Of a DNA stretch of 64,000 nt, positions 1-10,771 are shown piece after piece (position 1 is the stretch's first letter; each line of letters begins with the position of its first letter). The notes below the pieces were generated by a model. The model did no database searches and had not been told where the DNA came from. It saw only the letters and a program-made list of their open reading frames with translations. The stretch is from assembly GCF_040954645.1 (NCBI RefSeq), contig NC_092808.1, positions 82,833,889-82,897,888 of the forward strand, written 5' to 3'. Both the position numbers and the translations under genes were made by a program. The DNA comes from Diabrotica undecimpunctata. Taxonomy: Eukaryota > Arthropoda > Insecta > Coleoptera > Chrysomelidae.

Positions 1-2684
1 CTAAAACACCCGTGTCCTGTGAGCACCTGCGTCAGGAAATAATCCAGTCGCCTGTGGCCACAGTCCACCCAATCTCTTATGTTCGGTATCAGTATTTTCG
101 TCCATTGTGTCACATCCTCCGTGTTATGCTGTTCGTCTTGCCATCTTTCAATTGATCTTTCCCTTACCTGTCTTCTCTCGGCCATAGTAAGATTCGGGCC
201 TCTTCTTTCATAGAGCTCTTTTATTTCCACCGCCAGAACATGCAACGGACCACATCTAGTGATGGTCCACAAGGCTGTCGCAGACACAGTCCTGTAGGCG
301 CATGCCACTCACAACAGACTTGTTCTGTCCACTCGTGTCATGAGCCTCCTATAGACCGTTATCTCTACCGACCCGCTCCAGACTGGTGCCGCGTAGAGGA
401 CGATCGACTGTACAACACCGTGTAAGACCCTCCTCTTTTCGGATTTGGGTCCCCCAATGTTGGGCATCACCCTCCCCAACGCAGCCGCACTATTTACAGC
501 CTTCCGGGCCACCCCTCGCACGTGCTCCCCCCATTTTCCATTCTGGTGCAGTGTCACTCCTAGGTACTTTACGTGTTTCTTGGGTGATAGACATGCTCCC
601 GCACATTGTAATTCAACACTTTGCCTGTTCCTTTTCCCCTTCAGAATAATGGCTTCCGTTTTCTCTGTCGCAAGTTTCAGTCTGTGCTGGGTCATCCATT
701 TCTTTACGACGCCGCCTGCGTTCCCAACCCGGTATTTGAGATCTGGCTCATCCTAGGCCACTACCAGTATAGCGAGGTCCTCCGCGAATGCGAAGGGGAT
801 TGTACCCTCTCCATATTCACAGTTCATAACCCCGTTATATGCCAGGTACCATAGCGTCGGGCCCAAGACAGATCCCTGAGGGACTCCATCCGTCAGGTCC
901 ACGATCGTGCTCTTTTCCACCATAATCCTTCTCTCGGACAGATACTCCGCCACCACATTCATCAGGTAACCAGGACATTCTATTTTCTCCATTGCCGTCA
1001 TTACCTCGTTCCACTGCAGCGTATTGAATGCATTTCTAAGATCGAACAACACTAGGGCCGCCGAGCGATGTTCATCCCCTCTGTTGCGCAATGCTTCGAT
1101 CACTCTCACGATTGTATTAATCGTGCTTTTCCCTTTACAAAAACCAAATTGCCTCCGAGATAACCCACCTGACCTCTCAACCATGTCGTCTATGCGTACT
1201 CGCAGCATCCTTTCATACAGCTCACCGATGCAAGGAAGAAGACAGATGGGGCGATACTTTTCCCCAGTCTTGGGGAGCAGTACCAGCCTCGATGTCTTCC
1301 AAGGCTCAGGAAAGGTCTGTGCTTCCAGCAGTGCATTCATGTGTTCCAGAAGCCACGCAGGCTCCGCCCGTCCTAGACCCTTCACCGCCTCAGGTGGTAT
1401 CCGATCCAATCCGGGGGACCTGCTCGTCTTAAGTGAACCCAATGCCTCGACAAGTTCATCCATGGTAAAGGGTACGGCGCGCTCAGCTCCCTCGTCCCTC
1501 CATACTCCATGCCATCTGCTTTCCGGAAAGAGCACTCATGTTACCTTAAGCTTCTGGTCCATAGGCATTTCGTAAGGAGGATACGCATGGAACTTCCTTA
1601 TGACCATTTTGTATCCCTGACCCCAGGTGTCCTCATCCAGCTTTTCACACAGCTCTTTCCAGTGCCTTCTTTTTTCTGTATGGATTTTCCTGTAAAGTTC
1701 CCTCTTCCTTGCGCAGTAATCTTCCTCGATCTCCTCGATGACCTCCGGGTTGATCCCAGCTCTGCCCCTTGCTCTCGTTAACCTTCTTCTCAATGCTATA
1801 CATTCATTTCTTAGTGCCTCGATGTCCGCATTCCACCAGTATAACATCCTGTTGACATCTCGGCGGCCTATCTGTCTTCCTTCCATCGCTTCTTTAATGA
1901 CTCTCTCCAGGTTTTCCACCGTCGGTAATTGACCCTGCATCGTGCTCACTCTCCATTTAATCAGCTCCTCGTATACTTTCCAGTCATTCCCATCACCGCA
2001 TTCACCTCCCGACGTCCCGGACGAACGGACCGCGTTAGTGGTCCCCGTTCCGGTTATCGAGAACCCGATGTACCGATGTTCAGTTCCAGTGTGAAGGCAA
2101 AACCTTCCAGCCTCTTGCTTCCGCAGCTATTCCTTGTGTCGCCATAGTGACGTCGATGTACGTAACCGTACCTCTCCTAACAAACGTGGGCTTCAGACCT
2201 GTGTTCAGTACCACTAGGTCTAGAGTACCTATCCAGTCAGTCAGTATCCTGCCGCGAGTTTCGGTGATGGGAGATCCCCACTCCGCTACTTTTGCGTTAA
2301 AATCTCCCAGCACTACGCTTTCTCCTTCTGTGTTTCCCACTTTCTGCATGATCTGGTCCATCTTCATCTCGTACTCGCCCACTGTTACTTTTGGAGAAAT
2401 ATAACAGCAGGCCAGCCGCACCCCCTCCATCCGAACAATCACATATCCTTCTTTCGGCTTGATTTCATACACTCGCAGCTTCCTATTCGTACAGCAGCCC
2501 TCCCGGTCGTATCTACAAACCATCCCCTTTTCCTCACCGCTGTTGAATTTGGCTCCGCCGTCATTAGCACATCGATGTTCTTTTCTACTGCGGCAGCTTC
2601 GGCAAGATCATGTGCTAATCTTGCTGTTCCCACGTTAGTTTGGAGCACCCTCAGCTCTCGAGTTTTGTTTTCTGTGTTTGCCAT
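1..2684 (-). pseudogene. R1-like non-LTR retrotransposon pol (ORF2), decayed
   Basis: Pol polyprotein that would nick target DNA and reverse-transcribe the element RNA. Reading leftward on the minus strand: an APE-type endonuclease at about 2684-2080 (LGDFNAK, then TLDLVVLNTG and YIDVT, typical of the R1 group), a basic linker at 1949-1536, reverse transcriptase at 1535-753 (DLRNAFN, GVPQGSVLGP, and FAEDLAILV where FADD is expected), a thumb region at 695-309, and a C-terminal tail containing DYFLTQVLTGHG that reaches the window edge. It is broken into at least five ORFs by frameshifts and stops, and one catalytic aspartate of the FADD box is changed. The element's 3' end lies outside the window. 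No 28S rDNA is seen next to it. R1 group is a good fit; the exact family is not determined. Confidence 0.85.
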
Positions 2685-2759
2685 TTCTAAGACTTGGACT
2701 TCTTTTGCGCTCTCTTTCGTACTGTTTCAACTCGCGTACTCTTCTTGGGACTAGTCCTC

Positions 2760-4660
2760 AGTGATTCCTATTTTCAACCAGTCGGTTGAACTTGGGAATA
2801 TTCTTGAATTCGCCACATGCCCAGTCACGTTACAGTTGAGGCATCTGGTTTTTTCTTCCTTAGATTCCAGCGGTATGTGACCTTCTTTGCCACATCGGAA
2901 GCAACATCCTCTTCTGTTTTGTCCCTTGCAGTGCCATTGTTTGTGTCCAAATGCGAGACATCGCAGGCATCTCGGTATTTCTACCCTTGATTCTATTACT
3001 CGGCAGGATGTGTATTCTACCTTTATTCATTTCATTTTCAAGATTTTTTCGGCCGCGTCTTCATCCACATCCATCACGGCACTCACTAACCCTCTTACTT
3101 CGCCTCGTGTCTCGGTCCAAATTTTGATGATGTCACAGGCCCGCTCTTTGCCAGCTGCTTTCTCCTGCTTTTGGATCTCCTCCTCCGTTGTATTGGGTGA
3201 GATTTTCTGTACCAAGATTCTTCTCTTCACGATGCCCCCTTTTGGCCACCGCTCTCGACACACATGTATTATCCGAGAGGAGTTTCTTCACTTCCTGTGC
3301 CATTTCCCGTCCTCCGCCCAACTCCAGTTATATTCCTTGATCTCTAGTCTGTCTGATCCTTTTTATGTCAATGTCCTTTCTTCCTATCAGTTTGTTTTTT
3401 ACTTCTATCATTAGATCCACAAAGGATTTTTCTTTGGTTTTGCTAATTATTACGACTCCATTTTTTTCTTTGAGCTTGGTGTTCAGTTGGCCCACCTTCT
3501 TGTTGTTTTCTTACCTAGGACCGTGATCGTCACATCCCTTCCTCTTGCAGCCCACTCCAAAATTCTCCTCTATGTTTCAACTCTCAGTGCTGCCGGCGTG
3601 TTGATTCCCACGTTTTCTCTTTTCAGCTTCTCCATCTTCTATACCAGTTTCCTGCACGTTTTCAGGAACTTCACCGGCACAGATTCTTCCTGTTTATTTG
3701 GGAGAAGTTTGAATCCATACTTTTCCTTGTGGATCCACGTTCCATCTTTATGAGCAGACATCGTGACTCTCATAGTTCCTAGGCCGACCTCCTCGTCCAC
3801 CTCTGCTGGAGCACCTGGTAGCTTTGGAAACGTTGCTCTGGCCTTTTCAATGGCTTTGTTGTCCTCGTCTTTCTTGGTGACAAAGACTGCCACGTCTGTT
3901 ATTTGTGAGATGTCTCCGTCTTTTAATATGGTCCTCGTGAAGACCTCCTCCGCGCAGTCTTCATTTAGAAACTTCTATTTTTTCCTTCTTGTCCTTGCAT
4001 GTTGCCATCTTGTCCGCGATAGCGTCGATCTTAACTTTCGAGGGTCTATGTTAATCTGCGCGCCTCTGGATGTCATGCACATAGACTTCCTTAGTGCCTC
4101 TTCTTCCTTATTTTCCTTCACTTCCTCGATATAATCGAGCATCCGATTTCTCAGGATGTCGACCTCCCTCTTTATGGATAGCCTTGTATTTGGCACCTTC
4201 CTCATGAGTTTTCCGAGTTCCGCTACGCTGTCCTGGAGACGCTCCAACTTTGATCTAGCTTTGTTCTTCAGTGGCTGTCCCTCTTCCTCCGAACTGGTCG
4301 TTTCTGTCCTGTTGCTTGATTTTCTTTTTCTTGACCTCCGCTTTTTTCCATTCATCATCAGAGTTGCTTCCGCTGTTCGAGCTGCTTGCTTCTTCTTCTT
4401 TCTTTCTTTCGTTTCGTTTCCTTAGACTCTCCTCCCTCATTTTATTTTTTCCGTCCTTCTGCCTGTTTTCTCCTTCCTCTTTTTGTTTTTCTCTTCCCTT
4501 CATTTCTTCCTCTGTCTTGATTTGCTGTTTCTCTTTTTCTTCCCTATTCTTTATGCTACTTCTGCTTGCGCTATTTCTAGCTCCAATTTCTTCATCTTCT
4601 CTCCTCCAGCTTTTCTTCTCTTGAGTTTCAATACTTTCTTTTACTCCCCCTCTTCTACTT
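2760..4660 (-). pseudogene. R1-like retrotransposon gag-like ORF1 with CCHC knuckles, decayed
   Basis: Lies immediately upstream (on the minus strand) of the pol above, as expected for ORF1 of an R1-type element. Its N-terminal part (about 4503-3975) is charged and lysine/glutamate rich. A middle segment runs through 3893-3639 and 3263-3027. Near 2970-2800 the minus strand encodes three consecutive knuckle-like motifs: CLRCLAFGHKQWHC, CFRCGKEGH (final cysteine replaced by serine) and CLNCNVTGH (last cysteine not seen). Such nucleic-acid-binding knuckles are usual at the end of gag-like proteins in this clade. Frameshifts split the frame at least four times. The start codon and 5' UTR are not clear; the T-rich plus strand near 4640-4700 may be the 5' boundary. 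Confidence 0.75.
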
Positions 4661-4789
4661 TCCCCTTCATACCCTCATTAGGTAGTATACCCAATGTATG
4701 TCATTTAGAAATTGATAAAAATATTAAACCTTCCAAGAAGAAATAATAAAGCTTCCAAGAACCGCCAAGAAGAATACCCTTTTCTTTAC

Positions 4790-6080
4790 ATGATAAATTA
4801 AACAGAATGTTGCTACGGGAGTAATAGAAAAAGTCAATGAAGCAAGTGAATGGGTAAATTCAATAGTCCTAATCGAAAAAATAATGAGTTTAAGAGTTTG
4901 TCTGGATTTAAACAAAGCTATAAAAAGATGTCATTATCACATACCAACATTTAATGAGATTACGTCAAAATTAGCAAAAACAAAATATTTGGAGGAGACA
5001 TAGAAGGAGTTTGTTTGTATACTGATTATATTCTTATTTATAGTAAAACTTTTGAAGGTCACAATAAAATACTAGAACTAGTACTAGATAGAGCAAAACA
5101 ATTCAATTTAAAATTTAATATAGACAAATGCAAATTTCTATTGTCACATATTAAATATTTGGGTCATATTGTTAGTCCAGAAGGCATATGTCCAAATTCT
5201 AGAAAAGTAAGTGCAATTTGTCAAATGCCAATTCCTAACTGTGTAGCTGATATTAGAGAAGATTTTAAGGAATGATTAATTATTTAGGTGAGTACATAGA
5301 TAATTTAGCAGTGCGTACGAAAAATTTAAGATTATTATTGAAAAAAAATATTAGTTTTCACTGAACAGAAGGGCTGGGAAAAGAATTTGAGGCGCTTAAA
5401 GAAATGACTAGTCAAACGTCAGTATTAGCATATTTTGATCCCAATCTACCATTAACATTATCAGTTGATAGTTTAAAGTTTGCAGTTGGTGCAGTGATTT
5501 TACAAAACAAAAAACGTATAGCATATGCATCTTAATCTTTGTCACAGTCTCAGTCAAATTACGCATAAGTAGAGAAAGAGTTATATGCAATCCAATTCGG
5601 ATATACTAGATTTAAACAATATGTATATAGTAGAAAAGTACAAGTTAAAACAGAACATAAACCATTAGTCAGCCTTTTTAAGAAACCATTATCTGAGGTT
5701 CCAGCACGTTTGCAAATAATGATGCTAAACTTACAGCTTTATAATTTAGAAGTTAGCTATACTCCAGGAAAATGTCTTTTCATCACAGGTACATTAAGTC
5801 GGTCAGAAGTACAAGGTCCAGGTAATACTGATAGTGGACATGAAGAGTTACGTATACATAGTTATTAGTTAACAATTTAGCTGTGTCTTCAAGGGAAATA
5901 CAGGCAGCAACCAAAACTGAAAGAGTTTTACAGTCAATAATAAAAAATTATAATGAAGGTTGGCCAAATTCGAAAAATAAATTGGAAATAGAAATTAAAG
6001 CATATTATAATTTTAATCATGAAATACATGTTGTGGATGGACTAGTCTTTAAAGGAAACCAAATAATAATTCCCAAATAA
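4790..6080 (+). pseudogene. gypsy-type LTR retrotransposon pol fragment (RT, RNase H, start of integrase)
   Basis: The plus strand reads, in broken frames, an RT start (EWVNSIVLI, then LRVCLDLNKAIK) at 4840-4990, the RT palm at 5015-5275 (VYTDYILIYSK, then KYLGHIVSPEGI), RNase H at about 5420-5830 (LTLSVDS, GAVILQ, TEHKPLVSLF, YTPGK), and an integrase-upstream segment at 5883-6080. The active-site YxDD box reads YTDY, so a catalytic aspartate is lost. Much of the RT middle is deleted between about 4985 and 5010. No gag, LTR or integrase core is seen. Ty3/gypsy superfamily is clear from the RT and RNase H motifs; the family is not. Confidence 0.8.
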
Positions 6081-6084
6081 CAAA

Positions 6085-6240
6085 AAAAATTGTTATGGTC
6101 ATGAGTGTTTTCCTCGCTTGTTCGATTCTTGATAGAATTTCTTTTTTGGCTTACACTGGCTGTTGATGTTTGCTCCGAAATATTTGTTGGAAGTTACATG
6201 TTCTATTATCTCTTGCTTGGCATACAAATGTACGTTTATT
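6085..6240 (-). pseudogene. short RTE-type reverse transcriptase fragment
   Basis: The minus strand reads a piece resembling the RT thumb-connection region (EHVTSNKYFG, then KKEILSRIEQARKT), with a stop inside. It is about 50 residues with no flanking element sequence, so it is a deletion remnant. Assignment rests on this short stretch only. Confidence 0.5.
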
Positions 6241-6514
6241 AGTATCTGTGTAAATACTATAATTTTCTACTACCTTGATACCATTTATTAATGTAAAAAT
6301 TTAAGTGAATCTTTAAAGGCTGTGATAATTTGACATTTTAGTTGTTCTTTTGGTAACAAATCTGACTTTTGTTCGTCATGGTTATTATTGATTTGTGTTT
6401 CTTGGACTGTTTTGATGGGTTTTCATTAGTTTTTGAGGTACTGTACGTGTGTAGCGTAATTTAAATTATTTTAATAAATTTCGTAATTCCACATTGGTTG
6501 GCATAGCCAAATAT
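6241..6514. other. unassigned AT-rich spacer
   Basis: No ORF, repeat or RNA signal recognised. It separates two transposon fragments. Confidence 0.4.
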
Positions 6515-6850
6515 GCAGACATTATATTTTTGTGGGTTTTGACACAAATGTTAGGGCTGTCAGCAAAGAATATCAAAGACAGGTTCCAGAACGTCGAGTT
6601 CTGAATCATCAAACGTTTGGATCATTGTTTAGTTATTTAAAATAAAATTTAAAATTTCCTAAACCAAAATCTGAAAGAGCATTAGAGCGTTTACAAAAAC
6701 ACCCTATCGTTGACGCAGTCGAAGCAGATTCTAAAATAGGCACCAGGCAAGTAAGCAAACAATCAAAAGTTGCCAGTGTTTTACAAAATAACAATTTACA
6801 CCTTTCCAGATTCACGCTTACGAATCGAAAATGCAATCTCACTTTTATAA
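6515..6850 (+). pseudogene. N-terminal HTH region of a mariner-like transposase (DUF4817-like)
   Basis: The plus strand reads a broken frame with AVSKEYQRQVPERRVLNHQTF, then KPKSERALERLQKHP, IGTRQVSKQSKVASVLQ and NNNLH. This order matches the paired helix-turn-helix DNA-binding region at the start of a widespread insect mariner-like transposase group. One stop lies after LFSYLK. No DDE catalytic domain follows, because a minus-strand RTE-type fragment begins at about 6868. It is therefore a truncated relic. Confidence 0.7.
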
Positions 6851-6867
6851 TTTGAGGTAGATTGCAA

Positions 6868-7630
6868 ATTCTTCTTCTTAGTCGTTGACCTGATGCAGGT
6901 ATCGTGATACCATGAAGCTATTAGCTAAATTTCCCAATGTTTCTCCACGTTTTTCTATCTTCTGCCATTCTAGCACATTCTGACAATGTAGCGCCAATGG
7001 TAGCAACAATATGGTCCGTGTATCGTGTGGGAGATCTACCTCTATTTCTTTTGCCTTCTACTTTTCCCTGGATGGTAAGTTTTTCAAGACCATTTCTTCG
7101 AAGCACATGTCCAAAATTTGTGTTCTTAGTCTTTTCTTTATGTTTAGCTGGTCCAGTATGGATTCATTTGTTCTTCGGGCCACCCATGGTATTCTCAGCA
7201 TTCGTCTCCAGCAGTACATCTCAAATACATCTATGTTCTTTTTGTCTTTCTCAGTAAGGGTCCGGCATTCCGATGCATAAGTAAAAACTGGAAAAACTAG
7301 ACTTTTTACTAGTCTCATTTTTGTATCGGTAGTTATTTCATGGTTGTTCCAAATTTTTGTTAATTTTGCCATAGCGCTTTTTGCGATTGCTGACCGCCGC
7401 TTTATTTCTTCAGTACAGCCTCCTTTGTTGGTTATTAATGAGCCCAGATACACAAATTTATCTACAACAGCGATATTGTTTATCATGACCAGATGATTTT
7501 GATTGTTGTTAGCTCTGTCAATTATCATGATTCTCGTTTTATCTCTGTTTATTTTAAGGCCCAACATTGCGCTGTCCAAAATTTGACTCTGCCAAAGATT
7601 GCACACAAAAATCCCTCTCTTACGTTTCAA
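6868..7630 (-). pseudogene. RTE-type non-LTR retrotransposon, C-terminal fragment with (GAA)n 3' tail
   Basis: The 190-aa ORF at 7630-7058 covers the RT thumb and C-terminal region of an RTE-type EN-RT: KINRDKTRIMI, YLGSLITNKG, IKRRSAIAKSAMAK, VFTYASECRTLT, FEMYCWRRMLRIPW. A frameshift near 7095 moves the reading to the frame at 7106-6921 (GKVEGKRNRGRSPTRYTD, then EDRKTWRN), the usual terminal segment. On the minus strand the element ends near 6868 in AAGAAGAAGAA. The endonuclease and RT core are missing, so the copy is 5'-truncated. It resembles, in C-terminal sequence, the intact copy at 43.2-46.7 kb. Confidence 0.82.
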
Positions 7631-7639
7631 CCGCCGACC

Positions 7640-8065
7640 GAAGCAGCCACATTAGAGGTGAATCATCCGATTGCGTATTAACAATTATAAGTTATAATAT
7701 TTCTTACACAAAAGCAGAGAGCAAATAAATGGTATCGAACAATTTAAAAATATACTGTTCATAATTGCAATACATTTCTACTGAGTAAGAAGAAGTTTAT
7801 TTAAATCCATACAACAAAAAGAACCACCGCTTAATGAAAATACACCAAAAGTCGAAGAAATAATTCGAAATAATTATACCTAATTACTTGTACCCAGCCG
7901 AAATATTTAGTCAGCTACACTTGGACGGTGTTACAGAAACCCTTCGCGTTTTCATGGTCCTTCGAGGATGTATGATGTAAATCTATGATGTAACCTAGGG
8001 ATTACCCTAGTTTACTTTAGAACTTATTTTAGAAGTTTCTTCCCACGTGTTCACAGAACAATTTC
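7640..8065. other. unassigned stretch between two retrotransposon fragments
   Basis: No ORF of note. It contains a GC-richer block near 7920-8000 with a small repeat (ATGATGTAAATCTATGATGTAA) that could be LTR-like, but no paired copy is seen in the window. Nothing firm to call. Confidence 0.3.
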
Positions 8066-9385
8066 TTTTTTTTTATTTAAATTAATGTGTTTCGGCTACA
8101 AAGACCATTGACACAAACAACTCATATTCTGTTGAACAACTGAATGTCTTTTAAGAAACCAATTAGGTTAAAGACTTGATCGGGTGAGTTTAGAACGTCT
8201 TTGATATTTGACTTAAGTTCATGTTGCATTTTGTGTTTTGCGAACCGGGACACTCGATCAGGATGTGTTTCACAGTTAATACACTTGAGCAGATTTGACA
8301 ATTGGGCTTCGGCTCGGACTTCATTAAGTATTCATGTGTGAGTCGGGTATGTCCTATTCTTAATCTTCGGATGGCAGCTTTTTCTTTTCTAGAGATTGTT
8401 GGAAGTTCAAATTTTTCAACATTCTACCGGATCTCATGTTATGCACTCTTGATTGTGTTCCAGTGGGTTTGCCAGGTATGATACTATTGTTGCTTGAATA
8501 TTTGCCTTAGGTTATTACGGATTTAAATATGTTGTGCTTTTGAGGATTGACTGTTTACACAAGAAGCTTGCTTGACTGCTTGGTCTACTTATTCATGATC
8601 GGGGATATCGATATGGGATGGTAGCCAGATGATCGTGACATTTATACCTTGAAAAGCGAGTGCACTGTAAATTCTATGGATTTCTTGAACTAAGAGATGC
8701 TGAGAGTATAGACTTTTTATCGAGTGTAGTGACGACAGGGAGTCTGTACATATTGCTTGATTTTTATCATCTGTTTTTAGTTTTTTAAAAGTTTCTAGTA
8801 AAGCATAAAGTTCTCCAGTGTATACGCTGCATAAATTCGGTAAAAAAGATGATTTTATTATTTCATCATATGTGGTAACGGCATATCCAATGCCTGCTTC
8901 GTTTTTGGACGCATCTCTATACAGAATTTTTTGAAATTGGTTCTTGCTTATTATTTCTTCGAAGTGTTGCTAAGAAGGTTTGAGGTTTCATGTTTACTGT
9001 ATTCTAATAGAGAAGTGATTGAATGTCGGATTGGTCTATTTCAAGGCGGGGTATCCGGGATTGGAAAGGGATGTATTTTAGTAAGGTCGATGGTTTTTCT
9101 TAGAGTTAATTTCTGGATGTCTATTATTGATTAAATCCTTTGCGGGGTCTCCACAGTCGTATACGGAAGCAAAGTAAGATTGAAGAAGATACTCTCGTCA
9201 AATCCAGAGAAGTGGTTCATTAGCCTCGCAGTAAAGGCTGTCTATGTGACTAGATTTGAAAGCGCCCCAGCAAAGACGAATAGAAGTGTTATGCACAGAG
9301 TTCAGTAGCTTTCAGTCAGATTTTGATGCAGACATGTATATGAAGCTGCCGTAGTCCAGTTTTGAGCGGATTAAAGCTCTATATA
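8066..9385 (-). pseudogene. I-like non-LTR retrotransposon, 3' part (RT thumb and RNase H), decayed
   Basis: Minus-strand frames read LALIRSKLDYGSFIYMSAS near 9380-9320 (RT thumb of I/Jockey-type elements), then RLCWGAFKSSHIDSLY, a ribonuclease H segment near 8910-8600 (YTGELYALLETFKKLK, ICTDSLSSLHSIKS, VTIIWLPSHIDIP), and a terminal RRLRIGHTRLTHEYLM followed by CQIC and VKHILIECP near 8390-8240. Presence of RNase H fits the I group rather than Jockey proper. A T-run at 8066-8074 is the poly(A) tail in reverse. The endonuclease and most of the RT are absent and stops are frequent. The right edge adjoins an unassigned 160-bp piece containing CACTGTGTCCGTAAAG and ATACAGGGTGAATTAC. Confidence 0.8.
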
Positions 9386-9547
9386 CACTGTGTCCGTAAA
9401 GTATGAAACAAATTCTTTTTTAGCTAAACAGAGCATTTTAAGAAATAATCCTGAAACACGTCGATTTTTGATTTTAATTTACCGTATTTTAAAATAATAT
9501 TCTAATATACAGGGTGAATTACTTTTCTAAATTTTCTAAATCTAAGA

Positions 9548-9930
9548 TTTTCTAAATTTTCTAGACTAGCGCACGTAATAGCATATGTTCACAGATTTAT
9601 TTCCAATTCCAGATTTCCCACTAAAACCCTTACTGGTCCACTATCTCTAGATGAACTCCTAACGTCCGCTAGCTCAATTTGTAAAATTGTTCAACACCAA
9701 CACTTCAGTTCAGAAATCTCTGAACTCCGAAATGGCAAATCACTCTCTAATAAAAACATGGTATCATTTAGCCCATTCATGAATCACTCTGGACTTTTAT
9801 GTGTCGATGGACGCTTAAAAAATGCAGACATTCTAGAATATCACAAACACCCTATTTTACTTCCTTCTAAATTACATGTAGTCACTCTATTGCTTTCACA
9901 CGAACATACTAGACTTGGTGTGTGTGTGTG
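9548..9930 (+). pseudogene. BEL/Pao retrotransposon fragment (RNase H to integrase linker)
   Basis: The plus strand encodes a stretch typical of BEL/Pao pol just before the integrase zinc finger: RLAHVIAYVHRFISNSR, SLDELLTSAS, a conserved FMNHSGLLCVDGRLKNADI, then HKHPILLPSKLHVVTLL and HEHTRLG. The reading frame is open over its last 90 codons (from 9758). It ends abruptly in the (TG)n tract, so the integrase is lost. Confidence 0.78.
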
Positions 9931-9962
9931 GTGTGTGGTGTGTGTGTGTGTGTGTGTGTGTG

Positions 9963-10004
<42 letters not shown>

Positions 10005-10006
10005 GT
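9918..10006. repeat. (TG)n microsatellite
   Basis: Nearly pure GT/TG dinucleotide repeats with a few interruptions, directly seen. It truncates the BEL fragment. Confidence 0.97.
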
Positions 10007-10771
10007 AAAATAGCCATTGTTTTATTTTAAAAATGAACATATTTTGGAAACAGAAAAAAACTACAACAAAAGGTGCATATTAGAGATTATTCTCATAAAA
10101 AAGATCTAAAATCTATCAATAATAAGACTAACATAAAAGATCTTTCAAATAGATATCAAAATTTAATAAATTGAGTTGTTTTTTTAACGCAGTATGGCAG
10201 GCACATGTTTAAAATATGACCCGGAACCATTCGTATTTTAAAATACCTGCCAGATGTATTTGAGGGTAAGATACCATGTTTGCATTCCATGTAAAACCGC
10301 CAAATAGTATAGACAAAAAAATATAATTGTGTATAATACTACGTAATGTTAAATAATTAAAGTGCTTATTGAAAATGGCAAATAGCCGAAACGATGAAGC
10401 AATAATAAGGTGTTTTTATTGATAACATACCGAAAAACCCAGGAATTAAAAAAGTTTTTATTTTAAAATTTACGGTCAATGTAATGTAAAAAATACCTTC
10501 CTTGATTATTATGATCTGTTATTAACATAAATTTATATTAAGATATAATGATTAATCAACATGAGGTCTTGCGTAATATATTAGATAAAATTTCAGAATA
10601 TAATTTCAAAACATATATTAGTAAATACACAATTTTTTGATTATATTAAATAATTATGTTTTTAATAATTATGCAAACTTAATATACTGCAACCAGTTAT
10701 ACCGCAGCATTTAATAAAATATATTTATGATTGTTTTCCCGAAACATGAAAATCTGACAAACTATATAGTG
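10007..10771. other. unassigned AT-rich region
   Basis: No ORF above background and no recognisable repeat. It ends at the left terminal repeat of the pogo-like element. Confidence 0.4.

Noticed and set aside
240..4746. Plus-strand ORFs of 60-183 codons across the R1-like element
   Set aside because: All lie antisense to recognisable pol and gag frames; composition is the shadow of those frames.
9386..9547. Small MITE with CACTGTGTCCGTAAAG and ATACAGGGTGAA ends
   Set aside because: The two ends are not convincingly inverted copies and no duplication is seen.
9758..10030. ORF ending in a cysteine-valine repeat
   Set aside because: The start is BEL coding sequence; the tail is translation of a (TG)n tract, not a real protein end.
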